From Butyrivibrio sp. (GTDB taxonomy: Bacteria; Bacillota; Clostridia; Lachnospirales; Lachnospiraceae), in contig SVGC01000013.1 of assembly GCA_015056495.1 (NCBI GenBank), positions 1-64,000 of the forward strand: a stretch of DNA of 64,000 nt, written 5' to 3'. The notes beneath the pieces are model-generated. The model did no database searches, was not told the DNA's origin, and saw only the letters and a program-made list of their open reading frames with translations. How positions within the stretch are numbered: position 1 is the first letter of the stretch; each line of letters begins with the position of its first letter. A program made the position numbers and the translations under genes. Below are positions 34,795 through 43,963 of the stretch, one piece after another.

Positions 34795-35007
34795 ATGGCA
34801 TTTTTTCAGAGTTCAATTACAGCATTACAGACAGTAGTTATCGCACTTGGCGCAGGCCTTGGAATTTGGGGAGGCATTAACCTTCTTGAAGGATACGGCA
34901 ACGACAACCCTGGAGCTAAGTCACAGGGAATGAAGCAGCTCATGGCTGGTGGCGGGGTTGCGCTCATCGGAACAACCCTTGTTCCCCTACTTTCAGGTCT
35001 TTTTTGA
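34795..35007 (+). CDS. Maff2 family membrane protein
   Basis: A 70-residue protein with two hydrophobic helices and the highly conserved centre NLLEGYGNDNPGAKSQGMKQ followed by LMAGGGVALIGT. This identifies the Maff2 family, a pilin-like or channel subunit (VirB2-like role suggested) of Tn1549-type systems. The start is ATG 34795; the ribosome site is weak, which fits control by the structured leader. Confidence 0.9.
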   Translation: MAFFQSSITALQTVVIALGAGLGIWGGINLLEGYGNDNPGAKSQGMKQLMAGGGVALIGTTLVPLLSGLF

Positions 35008-35041
35008 TCTGTCCGAGAAATTCAGAAATAAGCATGTCTCA

Positions 35042-35099
35042 TTGACATAAGGACACTTAGGTAGTATTATAATGATAGGTGGGATATCCCACCTATCAT
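35042..35099 (+). promoter_or_regulatory. Promoter and 28-bp perfect palindrome of the toxin-antitoxin-like pair
   Basis: TTGACA (35042-35047), 17 bases, TATTAT (35065-35070). Overlapping the expected transcription start is ATGATAGGTGGGAT (35072-35085) followed at once by its exact reverse complement (35086-35099). A perfect 28-base operator here points to strong autorepression, as in many toxin-antitoxin units. Confidence 0.85.
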
Positions 35100-35116
35100 A
35101 TATGGAGGTGGACCTT

Positions 35117-35356
35117 ATGGAAGCTATCAAAGATTATACGGTACACATTGACAGCAAAAAGAGAATCACTCTCAGAGGTGCATTGTATCAATACTATAAT
35201 GTAAAAGAATACGAAAATGGTTGCATAATGCTTGAACCGCGTGAACTATCTGTTCCAGATGGCATCTCGGCAAATACTTTAAAAGATATGGATAGAGCAA
35301 TAGAAAATTTCAAGATGGGTGATGTTTCATCTGCTATTGATCTATCTGATTTTTAG
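35117..35356 (+). CDS. AbrB/RelB-like antitoxin (candidate)
   Basis: A 79-residue protein. The N-terminal half resembles an AbrB-type DNA-binding hairpin (VHIDSKKRITLRG); the C-terminal half (DMDRAIENFKMGDVSSAIDLSDF) is like the toxin-wrapping tail of RelB/Phd antitoxins. The start is ATG 35117 after GGAGGTGG. It probably binds the palindrome at 35072-35099. The toxin-like gene follows by 14 bases. Confidence 0.7.
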   Translation: MEAIKDYTVHIDSKKRITLRGALYQYYNVKEYENGCIMLEPRELSVPDGISANTLKDMDRAIENFKMGDVSSAIDLSDF

Positions 35357-35370
35357 GGGGAAATGCCTGG

Positions 35371-35739
35371 ATGGGATATGCAATAAGAATGGGGATTCCT
35401 GAAATGGAGGAATTATGGAATTCTCTTCAGTCACAGTATCGAAATGGTACTATCAGTAAAAAAGACGAGGAGCTTTATAAAAAATGGGGTAATGCTTTGA
35501 AAAAGCTATCCCTTGATCCGATGTATCCTAGCTTAAATTCTCATGAAATAACTGACTTGTCCAGACGATATGGAATGAAGGTCTGGCAGTCATATTTGGA
35601 GAATAAAAAGAGCGGGGCACGTCGTATGTACTGGGTATATGGACCGAATCAGCAGGAGATAACCATAATCGGATTGGAACCACATCCTGAAGATGCGAAA
35701 AATGGTGCATATGACAGAATAAAGCTTTCGGATTTATAA
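35371..35739 (+). CDS. RelE-like toxin (candidate)
   Basis: A 122-residue basic protein. Its C-terminal part (ARRMYWVYGPNQQEITIIGLE then YDRIKLSDL) follows the strand pattern of RelE/HigB-type mRNA interferases, with Arg and Tyr in the expected region. It follows the antitoxin-like gene, is under the same promoter, and ends at a terminator. The pair breaks up the otherwise continuous transfer operon. Confidence 0.68.
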   Translation: MGYAIRMGIPEMEELWNSLQSQYRNGTISKKDEELYKKWGNALKKLSLDPMYPSLNSHEITDLSRRYGMKVWQSYLENKKSGARRMYWVYGPNQQEITIIGLEPHPEDAKNGAYDRIKLSDL

Positions 35740-35762
35740 CAATTTAATATTGAAGCAGTACA

Positions 35763-35793
35763 GGGCCATTCAATAAGGAATGGTCCTTTTTTT
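35763..35793 (+). terminator. Rho-independent terminator of the toxin-antitoxin-like unit
   Basis: GGGCCATTC (35763-35771) pairs with GAATGGTCC (35778-35786), then seven Ts. Confidence 0.9.
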
Positions 35794-35816
35794 GCTCAAA
35801 AAATAGGAGGTAACAA

Positions 35817-36683
35817 GTGGACAGCATAATTGAGGCGATAGAGGACTGGTTTAGAGGTCTGCTTGTTTCAGGCATTATGAGTAATGTTACGAATACCTTC
35901 TCTTCATTGAATCATCAGGTTGGTGAGATAGCTACAGAGGTCGGAAGAACTCCGGCAAGTTTTTCGCCAGCTATCTTTAATATGATCAAAGATCTATCAG
36001 AGAATGTAATCATGCCGATTGCCGGCATTTTACTTACCTTTATTGCCTGTTATGAGCTGATTCAACTGGTTATAGGCCATAACAATTTGGCTAACTTTGA
36101 AACTTGGATCTTCTGGAAATGGATATTTAAGACCTTTTTGGCAGTTACCCTGATAACTAACACGATGAATATTACAATGGCTGTCTTTGATGTGGCACAG
36201 CATGTGGTAAATAACGCAGGCGGTATCATAGCAGGATCTACAGCAATAGACGATAGCGCTCTTGCCACTATGGAAAGTACTTTGGAAACGATGGAGATAG
36301 GTTCTCTATTATCTATTTATCTACAGACCTTTGTAGTACAGTTTCTGATTTACATCCTTTCAGCATTGATATTTGTCATTGTATACGCACGAATGATTGA
36401 GATTTATCTCATGGTCAGTCTTGCGCCTATTCCATTTGCGACTTTTGGAAACAGGGAACAATCACAGATTGGTCAGAACTATCTAAGATCACTTTTTGCA
36501 TTAGGTTTCCAGGGATTCCTGATCATGGTATGTGTTGGAATATATGCCGTCCTGATTCAGACAGTATCGTTTACAACAGATATCATAGGCTCTTTGTGGG
36601 GAGTAATGGGCTACACAATTCTTCTTGCTTTCACGCTCTTTAAGACAGGAGCTATAGCAAAGTCAATTCTCCATGCACATTAA
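35817..36683 (+). CDS. VirB6/TrbL-like conjugal transfer membrane protein
   Basis: A 288-residue protein with about five to six membrane helices and a periplasmic-type loop rich in small residues (AIDDSALATMESTLETMEIG). The segment VSLAPIPFATFGNREQSQIGQNYLRS is typical of the VirB6-like proteins of Tn1549-type elements. Forms part of the mating channel. GTG start at 35817 after AGGAGG. Confidence 0.87.
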   Translation: MDSIIEAIEDWFRGLLVSGIMSNVTNTFSSLNHQVGEIATEVGRTPASFSPAIFNMIKDLSENVIMPIAGILLTFIACYELIQLVIGHNNLANFETWIFWKWIFKTFLAVTLITNTMNITMAVFDVAQHVVNNAGGIIAGSTAIDDSALATMESTLETMEIGSLLSIYLQTFVVQFLIYILSALIFVIVYARMIEIYLMVSLAPIPFATFGNREQSQIGQNYLRSLFALGFQGFLIMVCVGIYAVLIQTVSFTTDIIGSLWGVMGYTILLAFTLFKTGAIAKSILHAH

Positions 36684-36698
36684 AAGAAAGGACAAATT

Positions 36699-37118
36699 AT
36701 GGCAGCATCTTATATTTCAGTGCCTCGTGATCTTACCAAGGTCAAAAGTAAGATTGTGTTCAATCTGACCAAAAGACAGATAATCTGCTTTAGTGTTGCA
36801 GCAATCTTTGGATTGCCAACATTCTTTCTGATAAAGCAGGTGGCATCAACGACAGCAGCGGCCATGGGGATGATGGTTATTATGATGCCATTCTTCTTCC
36901 TGGCTATGTATGAAAAGAATGGAGAGTATCTTGAGGTTATATTAGGGCATCTCATCGAGGCAACATTCATAAGGCCTAAACAGAGGCCATACAGGACTGA
37001 CAATAACTATTCAGCACTTGAAAGATATATAAAAGCACAGAAGGAGGTAGATAAGATTGTTCAAGCTTCTATCGAAAGAGGAGAAAAGAGATCTGGTCAT
37101 GCCAAAGCATCTGACTAA
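36699..37118 (+). CDS. prgI: PrgI family protein
   Basis: A 139-residue PrgI/VirB3-like protein with two adjacent membrane helices (QIICFSVAAIFGLPTFFLI and AAMGMMVIMMPFFFLAMY) after the conserved VPRDL start. It couples the channel to VirB4. Its last 62 bases overlap the VirB4 frame. Confidence 0.9.
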   Translation: MAASYISVPRDLTKVKSKIVFNLTKRQIICFSVAAIFGLPTFFLIKQVASTTAAAMGMMVIMMPFFFLAMYEKNGEYLEVILGHLIEATFIRPKQRPYRTDNNYSALERYIKAQKEVDKIVQASIERGEKRSGHAKASD

Positions 37119-39492
37119 GGCTGAGAAGAAAGAAATCAGACAGATCATAAAGAACGCACAGAAAAATGATGGGATTCCGAGAACTGCACAGCAGTCCATT
37201 CCTTTTGACAGGATGTTTCAGGATGGCATTTGCAGAATAGGACAGGATTATTACACCAAAACAATTCAGTTCCAGGATATCAACTATCAGCTGGCACAGC
37301 AGGAGGATAAAACGGAGATATTCGAAGAGTGGTGCAGCTTCCTGAACTTCTTTGACAGTTCGGTACACTTTCAGCTTTCCTTCATGAATATGGCTACAGA
37401 TATAGATGATTTCAGGACAAGCATAGCAATCCCACATAATAACGACGGCTTCAATAGCGTTAGAGATGAGTACAGTTCAATGCTATTTCATCAGATGGAA
37501 GCCGGTAATAATGGACTTACTAAGACGAAGTTCCTGACCTTTGGTATCCATGCTGATTCCATGAAGTCGGCAAAGCCAAGGATTGTCCATATTGAAACGG
37601 ATATCCTTAATAATTTCAAAAGACTTGGCGTTCAGGCAAAAATCCTGAATGGAAAAGAAAGGCTTGCACTTATGCATCAGCAGTTCCACATGGGAGATAT
37701 GGAGAAGTTTATCTTTGACTGGAAGTACCTGAATAGAACAGGACTCACAGTTAAAGACTTCATTGCACCAAGCGGTTTTGGCTTTCCTACAGGAAGAAAA
37801 TTCCAGATGGGAAGTCTGTACGGAGCTATGAGCTTCTTATCCATTGATGCATCTGATATCAACGACAGGATGCTTGCTGATTTCCTTAATATGGAATCCA
37901 GCATGATAGTCACAATGCATATTCAGTCAGTGGATCAGCACGAAGCCATAAAAACCGTTAAGCGTACCATAACGGAGCTTGATAGAAGTAAGATTGAGGA
38001 GCAGAAAAAGGCTGTTCGTGCCGGTTACGATATGGACATCATCCCTTCGGATCTTGCTACTTTTGGTAAGGATGCCAAAGATCTTCTGAAGGAATTGCAG
38101 AGTCAGAATGAGAGAATGTTTCTTCTGACATTTCTTGTAATGAATACCGGAAGGACAGAGCAGGAGCTTGAAAACAACATATTTCAGGCTAAGTCCATTG
38201 CTCAGAAACATAATTGTAATCTTATCCGACTGGATTTTCAGCAAGAGCAGGGGCTTATGAGTTCATTGCCGTTAGCAAATAATCTTGTGGAGATTCAGCG
38301 TGGTATGACTACAAGTAGTACGGCCATATTCGTACCATTTACCACACAGGAACTGTTTCAGGCAGGAATAGAGAGTCTTTATTATGGCTTAAATGCTCTT
38401 TCCAATAACCTGATTATGGTGGACAGAAAGCTCCTTAAGAATCCTAACGGTCTTATCCTGGGTACTCCCGGTTCCGGTAAATCATTTGCTGCGAAGAGGG
38501 AGATTGCCAATGCTTTCCTTGTAACGGATGATGATATTATCATTTCAGATCCCGAGGCCGAGTACGCTGCCCTTGTAGAACGTTTTAATGGCCAGGTGAT
38601 CAAGATAAGCCCTACATCTACGCAGTATATCAATCCCATGGACATCAACATGAATTATTCGGATGATGATAATCCGATAGCTCTTAAAGCAGATTTCATC
38701 CTGTCACTATGTGAGCTGATTGTAGGTGGAAAAGAGGGACTGCAGCCTGTGGAGAAGACCGTTATAGACCGTTGTATTCATCAAATCTACAACAAGTATT
38801 TCGAAGATCCTACACCTGAGAAGATGCCGCTTTTGGAAGATCTTTACAATGCACTTCTTAAGCAGGATGAACCTGAGGCTAAACATGTAGCGACTGCTCT
38901 TGAAATCTATGTTACAGGTTCACTTAATGTCTTTAACCACAGAACCAACGTGGATATCACAAATAGACTTGTTTGCTATGATATCAAGGAACTTGGCAAG
39001 CAGCTTAAGAAAATAGGAATGCTTGTGGTTCAGGATCAGGTCTGGGGCAGAGTTACAGAGAACCGTTCTCAGGGAAGGAGCACCAGATACTACATGGATG
39101 AGATGCACCTTCTTCTGCGCGAGGAGCAGACAGCTGCTTACACAGTAGAAATCTGGAAGAGATTCCGTAAGTGGGGCGGCATTCCGACAGGTATCACGCA
39201 GAACGTGAAGGACCTGCTTGCATCAAGAGAAGTAGAGAATATCTTTGAAAACTCTGACTTCATTTATATGCTGAATCAGGCTGTTGGCGATAGACAGATC
39301 CTTGCCAAGCAGCTAAATATAAGTCCACATCAGCTCTCTTATGTAACGCATTCGGGAGCCGGTGAAGGGCTTATTTTTTATGGCAATGTGATTCTTCCGT
39401 TTGTAGACAGATTTCCTACGGATATCGAGTTGTATCGTATCATGACGACCAAGTTGTCTGAGGTAACTGGAGCTAAGGCAGAGAGCAAATAA
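37057..39492 (+). CDS. VirB4/TraE-type conjugation ATPase
   Basis: An 811-residue ATPase powering type IV secretion. Walker A GTPGSGKSF lies near residue 468, Walker B in STRYYMDEMHLLL near 690. The start is TTG 37057, with AGGAGG nine bases before it; ATG 37099 would give a protein 14 residues shorter. Overlap with prgI implies translational coupling. All motifs intact. Confidence 0.94.
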   Translation: MFKLLSKEEKRDLVMPKHLTKAEKKEIRQIIKNAQKNDGIPRTAQQSIPFDRMFQDGICRIGQDYYTKTIQFQDINYQLAQQEDKTEIFEEWCSFLNFFDSSVHFQLSFMNMATDIDDFRTSIAIPHNNDGFNSVRDEYSSMLFHQMEAGNNGLTKTKFLTFGIHADSMKSAKPRIVHIETDILNNFKRLGVQAKILNGKERLALMHQQFHMGDMEKFIFDWKYLNRTGLTVKDFIAPSGFGFPTGRKFQMGSLYGAMSFLSIDASDINDRMLADFLNMESSMIVTMHIQSVDQHEAIKTVKRTITELDRSKIEEQKKAVRAGYDMDIIPSDLATFGKDAKDLLKELQSQNERMFLLTFLVMNTGRTEQELENNIFQAKSIAQKHNCNLIRLDFQQEQGLMSSLPLANNLVEIQRGMTTSSTAIFVPFTTQELFQAGIESLYYGLNALSNNLIMVDRKLLKNPNGLILGTPGSGKSFAAKREIANAFLVTDDDIIISDPEAEYAALVERFNGQVIKISPTSTQYINPMDINMNYSDDDNPIALKADFILSLCELIVGGKEGLQPVEKTVIDRCIHQIYNKYFEDPTPEKMPLLEDLYNALLKQDEPEAKHVATALEIYVTGSLNVFNHRTNVDITNRLVCYDIKELGKQLKKIGMLVVQDQVWGRVTENRSQGRSTRYYMDEMHLLLREEQTAAYTVEIWKRFRKWGGIPTGITQNVKDLLASREVENIFENSDFIYMLNQAVGDRQILAKQLNISPHQLSYVTHSGAGEGLIFYGNVILPFVDRFPTDIELYRIMTTKLSEVTGAKAESK

Positions 39493-39510
39493 GGGAAAGG
39501 ATGCGAGTAA

Positions 39511-41196
39511 ATGAATGAAGGAGTTTACACAAGAGATACGAGCAAAGCCAAAAGAAGAATAGAACCGAATCAGACACCAAAGAAAAAAACTCATGCCGGG
39601 AAGCTTAAGAATGAGGCTTCCCGAGCTGAGTATGCCCGGAAAAAGCTTCGTGTTGGAAAAACCGATATCACCATGACAAAAGAGGAAAAGGAAGAGCTTA
39701 AAAGACTTCAGAGGCAGGGCAGGAAAAAGATATATGCAGATGTAGCTGTTTCAAAGAGCATCCATAATGAGGTCAGCAACAAAAACGAAGATAACAATGC
39801 AGGCGTGGATGCAGTAAATGCAGGTACAGAAGTAGCTGAGGATATCGGATATGGTGTAAGGACTGTGGTAACTGATTCCAAAACAGAAAAAGAATATCTG
39901 TCAAAGCTAAAGGAAAACAGCACAAAAACAGAGAACGGTTACAGCAAAAAGATCCACAGCAGGACAGGAAAGGAAGAAACAAAGAGTCCTCCCAGGGAAG
40001 CACAGAAGAACCTGATGAGGAAAGAAATCCAGCGTCATGCACATGAGGCCCAGGCAAAAGAGAGCGCCAATGCTTTCGGAAGCATCACAAAACGTTTTAC
40101 GGATAAGGCTGAGGATATTGCAGGAAGGCTTGCGGAAATGATAAAAGAGTTTGCTGAAAACCATCCCCTGGGACTCCTGATTGCTGTGATTGTTCTCATA
40201 GTTATCCTGGTGCTTTCAGGTACACTCAGTTCCTGCTCTATGATGGCAGGAGGTAGTAATGAGCTGGTAGTTGGAACGAGCTATACAGCAGATGATCCGG
40301 ATATAGTTGCTGCGGAAGCTGATTATCAGGAAATGGAAGCTGACCTTCAGGAACAGATAGACAATGTCGAAACAGACTATCCTGATTATGACGAGTACAA
40401 CTACGACCTGACAGAAATTGGTCATGATCCTTTTGAACTGGCAGCTCTTTTAACAGTTCTATATGAGGACTATACAGAAGAAGAGGTTCAGGAAATGCTT
40501 CAGACAATCTTCGAGTATCAGTACACGTTGGAGATTGAAGAGGTTGAACAAAGACCAGTTATTGATGAGGAAACTGGAGAAGAGACGGGAGACACATACG
40601 ATTATTATATTCTTAATGTTACGCTGACCAATGAAGGAATACAGGCTGCTGTTGATGCTCTTGACCTTACTGTTGATCAGATAAAGCGCTATGAAGTAAT
40701 TGTAGAGCTTAAGGGCAATAAGCCTGATGTATTTGGTGATGCACCTTACATTAACCCCGGCACTCCAAATCCTTATGAAGAATATGCTGTTCCGGGAGAA
40801 TATCTCACAGATGCTCAGTTTGCTAGGATGCTTGCTGAGGCTGAAAGGTATCTGGATTATCCTTACGTCTGGGGCGGAAGTAATCCTTCCACAAGCTTTG
40901 ACTGCTCGGGATATGTCAGCTGGGTAATAAATCACTGTGGCAACGGATGGAACTACGGAAGACTTACAGCAAATGGCTGGAAGAATGCAACGGCTAGAGT
41001 CAGGGAGTCTGATGTAAAACCGGGGGATCTTATCTTTTTCCAAGGAACCTATAACACAGTCGGTGCAAGTCATGTGGGAATCGTGGTAGATCCGGTAAAC
41101 AAAATTATGATTCATTGTGGTTCGCCAATAAAGTATGCAAGCTATGATACACGCTATTGGAGGGCGCATTTCTACTGCTACGGCAGAATTCGATAG
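39511..41196 (+). CDS. NlpC/P60 cell-wall peptidase of the transfer system (CD1108-like)
   Basis: A 561-residue protein with a long charged cytoplasmic N terminus (1-205), one membrane helix (HPLGLLIAVIVLIVILVLSG, about 212-232), an extracellular linker domain, and a C-terminal NlpC/P60 domain. Its catalytic residues are Cys near 464 (FDCSGYVSW), His in ASHVGIV, and a further His (IHCGSP). It cuts peptidoglycan to let the mating channel through. A VirB1/VirB8-like bifunctional role is inferred. Confidence 0.9.
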   Translation: MNEGVYTRDTSKAKRRIEPNQTPKKKTHAGKLKNEASRAEYARKKLRVGKTDITMTKEEKEELKRLQRQGRKKIYADVAVSKSIHNEVSNKNEDNNAGVDAVNAGTEVAEDIGYGVRTVVTDSKTEKEYLSKLKENSTKTENGYSKKIHSRTGKEETKSPPREAQKNLMRKEIQRHAHEAQAKESANAFGSITKRFTDKAEDIAGRLAEMIKEFAENHPLGLLIAVIVLIVILVLSGTLSSCSMMAGGSNELVVGTSYTADDPDIVAAEADYQEMEADLQEQIDNVETDYPDYDEYNYDLTEIGHDPFELAALLTVLYEDYTEEEVQEMLQTIFEYQYTLEIEEVEQRPVIDEETGEETGDTYDYYILNVTLTNEGIQAAVDALDLTVDQIKRYEVIVELKGNKPDVFGDAPYINPGTPNPYEEYAVPGEYLTDAQFARMLAEAERYLDYPYVWGGSNPSTSFDCSGYVSWVINHCGNGWNYGRLTANGWKNATARVRESDVKPGDLIFFQGTYNTVGASHVGIVVDPVNKIMIHCGSPIKYASYDTRYWRAHFYCYGRIR

Positions 41197-41205
41197 GAGG
41201 TAAAT

Positions 41206-41526
41206 ATGTACGAGAGATTAGATAAGCTCCGCGCTGAAGTGGAGCGATGCAAAAAGAAAGTCGAAGATGATAAAGGCAGGCTTAGAGCTGCTGAACAGCG
41301 TTTGCAGGAAGCGGAGAATTCACAGATTCTTGCAGATGTAGGAGCGTTAAATTTGTCTCCTGAGCAGTTGGCAGAGTTCTTGAAACTTGCTACAAGCGGA
41401 CAACTGGGAAATCCTGGAACTTCAAATGCATATGCGGTAGCAGAAAAAGAGAATTTGCAGGAGCCTAAGGTTGAAAAAGATGAAGATAACTATGATTTGG
41501 AGGGCATAGACGATGACGAAAACTAA
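41206..41526 (+). CDS. DUF4315 family protein
   Basis: A 106-residue protein with an N-terminal coiled coil (LDKLRAEVERCKKKVEDDKG and on to about 38) and LSPEQLAEFLKL, typical of DUF4315, a constant member of Tn1549-type transfer operons. AGGAGG upstream. Overlaps the next gene by 14 bases. Role unknown. Confidence 0.85.
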   Translation: MYERLDKLRAEVERCKKKVEDDKGRLRAAEQRLQEAENSQILADVGALNLSPEQLAEFLKLATSGQLGNPGTSNAYAVAEKENLQEPKVEKDEDNYDLEGIDDDEN

Positions 41527-42328
41527 ACTGAATATCAAAACAAAGGTATTGGGTGCTGTGGCTATGGCTGCAGCATTTTTTATTGGGGCGATGCCGATTA
41601 CAGCGTTTGCAGGAGGTCATGAGTGCATTTGCGAGACTAAGTGCACAGAGGATTGTGTCAATCCTGACTGTGAACTTTGCAAAATCGATTACACCCTGTG
41701 CTGTGGAGAAGAGTCAACTGAGGCTGAACCCGAGGAAGAGCCGGAAGAGAAATGGGGACCTCTTACTCCTGATGGAAACATGACACTTGTAGATGATTAC
41801 GGAAGCCTTGAGGCTGGTGGAAAACAGTTCATCACTGTTGTTACCAAGTCAGGTAATTATTTCTATATCATCATAGACCGTGATGATCAGGGACAGGAGA
41901 CGGTACATTTCCTAAACATGGTTGATGAATCTGATTTACTGGCGCTTATGGATGAAGATCAGGTTAAAGAGTACATGGCTTCCAAGGGAATAACGGAAGA
42001 GGAAACTGCTCCAGTAGTAGAAACACCAAAGGAAGAACCTGACCCTGCTGAGGAACCGGTAGAGCCTGAACCTGAAAAGAAAAAACCTACAGGCATTTTT
42101 GCAATTGTTCTTTTATTAGGAATAGGTGGTGCAGGCGGATATATGTACCTGACACGTTCTAAGAGCAAGAAGCAGGAACAGAGTTTTGAAGATCCTGACG
42201 CAGATTATAACGAAGATGAAGAGGATTACCTTGATAGTCTTCCTAAGGATATGGACGACGATTTTAATATTTCTGAGGATTCAGGAACAGATGATGTTCA
42301 GTCAGATTCAGGTACGGAGGAAGTGTAA
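41513..42328 (+). CDS. DUF4366 (CD1107-like) surface protein
   Basis: A 271-residue membrane protein. A signal peptide (about 1-30, AMAAAFFIGAMPITAFA) precedes a Cys-rich stretch with eight or more Cys (residues 37-66, likely disulfide or metal bound) and a globular domain. A Pro/Glu linker, a membrane helix (IFAIVLLLGIGGAGGYMYL) and an acidic cytoplasmic tail follow. This is the DUF4366 family of Tn1549-type elements; probably part of the surface channel complex. Confidence 0.87.
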   Translation: MTKTKLNIKTKVLGAVAMAAAFFIGAMPITAFAGGHECICETKCTEDCVNPDCELCKIDYTLCCGEESTEAEPEEEPEEKWGPLTPDGNMTLVDDYGSLEAGGKQFITVVTKSGNYFYIIIDRDDQGQETVHFLNMVDESDLLALMDEDQVKEYMASKGITEEETAPVVETPKEEPDPAEEPVEPEPEKKKPTGIFAIVLLLGIGGAGGYMYLTRSKSKKQEQSFEDPDADYNEDEEDYLDSLPKDMDDDFNISEDSGTDDVQSDSGTEEV

Positions 42329-42486
42329 TGAACAGGAAATCAATATATTTGGAATATGCAAAGCGTATTTATGAGGGGCAGGCCAAAGAGCCTGCTCCTT
42401 CAATTAAGGACAAGTTGTCACAGATGAAGGAAAAGTCTAAAGAGGTCAATAAGAAAACTGAAAAAGAAGGAAAGGGGGATTCATAA
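42328..42486 (+). CDS. Small charged protein (52 residues)
   Basis: A 52-codon frame whose ATG overlaps the previous stop (TAATG) and whose stop directly abuts the next ATG. The product is Lys/Glu-rich (MNRKSIYLEYAKRIYEGQ at the start), soluble and probably helical. The perfect fit between two genes, and GGAGG upstream, make it very likely real. The family is not recognised. Confidence 0.72.
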   Translation: MNRKSIYLEYAKRIYEGQAKEPAPSIKDKLSQMKEKSKEVNKKTEKEGKGDS

Positions 42487-43734
42487 ATGGCATATGACAA
42501 AAATAACTTCGATCCGAAGGCTGCTGCTGAAGCCAGGAAAAAGGAAATGGAGGAGATCACTGTAAAGCTTGAGAATGGTGTTAAGAATATCTTCGAAGGT
42601 GATATTTATCAGGATTATCTTAAGTTTTGCGCGAAACTCCCAAGGTACTCTGTAAACAATCAGATCCTTATCATGATGCAAAGACCTGATGCAACAATGT
42701 GCCAGTCATTCTCAGGATGGAAGGAGATGAATCGTCATGTCATTAAAGGCGAGAAAGGAATCCGCATCCTGGCTCCAGCTCCTTACAAGATGGAGCGTGA
42801 ACAGGACAAGCTTGATAGCAATGGCAAAGCTATTCTTGATAAAGATGGTGAACCAGTAAAAGAAAAGGTAGAGGTTACAATAAATGCCTTTAAGCCGGTA
42901 AGTACCTTTGATATCAGCCAGACTGATGGAGATCCGATACCAACACTTGGAATTGAGGAACTTACCGGGAGTGTTGATGGATACAAAACACTCCTTGAAG
43001 CAATACAGGAAGTAGTTCCTGTACCGATTGCCTTTGAGAATATAGAGTCCGGTGCAAAGGGGTACTTCCATCTGGAAGAAAACCGCATTGCTGTTCAGGA
43101 GGGGATGAGCGAGGCGCAGACTGTAAAGACCATTATTCATGAGGCTGCACATCAAGCACTTCATTCCAAAGAAAAATATGATCCGTCGAGTGAAAAGAAA
43201 TCCAAAAATCAGAAGGAAACAGAAGCAGAATCCGTGGCTTTTGTAGTATGCCAGCATTACGGAATCGATACTTCTGATTACTCTTTTGGTTATCTTGCAA
43301 GTTGGTCTGAGGGAAAAGAAGTACCTGAACTGAAGGCATCCCTCAACATAATCAGGCAAGCTGCATCAGAGATGATAACTAAGATTGATGATAAGATTCG
43401 CGAGAAAACTACTGTAAGAGAAATGGATGAGTTTATGGAGGCACATGGCGACGAACTCCCTTTCGATAATCCGGAGGCTGACCAACCGGCAGGTTATATC
43501 AAGGTCACACCTCCGGTAGATTTTAGCGAATACAAGCCTGAACAGATAATTACTATTACTGCGGAGAAGGCAGAGGCAGTAAAAGAGGAATCTTCTGAAA
43601 ATGATAAAGCTATGGCAAAGAAAGCAGCTAAGAAGACATCTATAAAGGATAAGATCACAGCCGGAAAACAAAAAGCGGCAGGACAAAAGAAAAGTAAATC
43701 TAAGCCTGGCAAAGACTTGCAGGCAGCAATGTAA
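42487..43734 (+). CDS. ArdC-like protein with zincin metallopeptidase domain
   Basis: A 415-residue protein. Residues 1-110 match the ArdC N-terminal single-strand DNA-binding domain (NNQILIMMQRPDAT, GWKEMNRHVIKGEKGIRILAP). A zinc metallopeptidase-type motif, HEAAHQALH, follows near residues 218-226, with a downstream Glu (ETEAESVA). The C terminus is Lys-rich. ArdC-type proteins protect incoming transferred DNA from restriction, which fits a transfer operon. Confidence 0.85.
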   Translation: MAYDKNNFDPKAAAEARKKEMEEITVKLENGVKNIFEGDIYQDYLKFCAKLPRYSVNNQILIMMQRPDATMCQSFSGWKEMNRHVIKGEKGIRILAPAPYKMEREQDKLDSNGKAILDKDGEPVKEKVEVTINAFKPVSTFDISQTDGDPIPTLGIEELTGSVDGYKTLLEAIQEVVPVPIAFENIESGAKGYFHLEENRIAVQEGMSEAQTVKTIIHEAAHQALHSKEKYDPSSEKKSKNQKETEAESVAFVVCQHYGIDTSDYSFGYLASWSEGKEVPELKASLNIIRQAASEMITKIDDKIREKTTVREMDEFMEAHGDELPFDNPEADQPAGYIKVTPPVDFSEYKPEQIITITAEKAEAVKEESSENDKAMAKKAAKKTSIKDKITAGKQKAAGQKKSKSKPGKDLQAAM

Positions 43735-43751
43735 AGAGAGGAGAACGTAGC

Positions 43752-43958
43752 ATGAATAAGAAAATTGTATTTGGAGTAGTAGCAGGACTTAGTGTTTTGG
43801 CAGGTGTGGTAGTCAGCATTGTTCGTAGGAGCAACAAGAGATACGCTGTGGCAAACGAACTTATTGAACAGACAGAGGATATCCTTGAGAGAACAATCAA
43901 TGTTCTTGAAGAGGCCGAAGATATCTTTGATGGCTATGAACTTTGTGAGGAGGAATAA
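43752..43958 (+). CDS. Small membrane protein
   Basis: A 68-residue protein with one N-terminal membrane helix (IVFGVVAGLSVLAGVVVSIV) and an acidic helical cytoplasmic tail. The ribosome site AGAGGAGAA lies upstream. Part of the transfer operon; family unknown. Confidence 0.68.
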   Translation: MNKKIVFGVVAGLSVLAGVVVSIVRRSNKRYAVANELIEQTEDILERTINVLEEAEDIFDGYELCEEE

Positions 43959-43963
43959 CCACT

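Noticed and set aside
35042..35099. 28-bp palindrome as a terminator
   Set aside because: It has no loop and no T-run, and lies at the transcription start of the following genes; an operator fits better.
42712..43359. 215-residue reverse-strand frame inside the ArdC-like gene
   Set aside because: Antisense shadow of a well-supported gene; composition is typical of the opposite strand of Lys/Glu-rich coding sequence.
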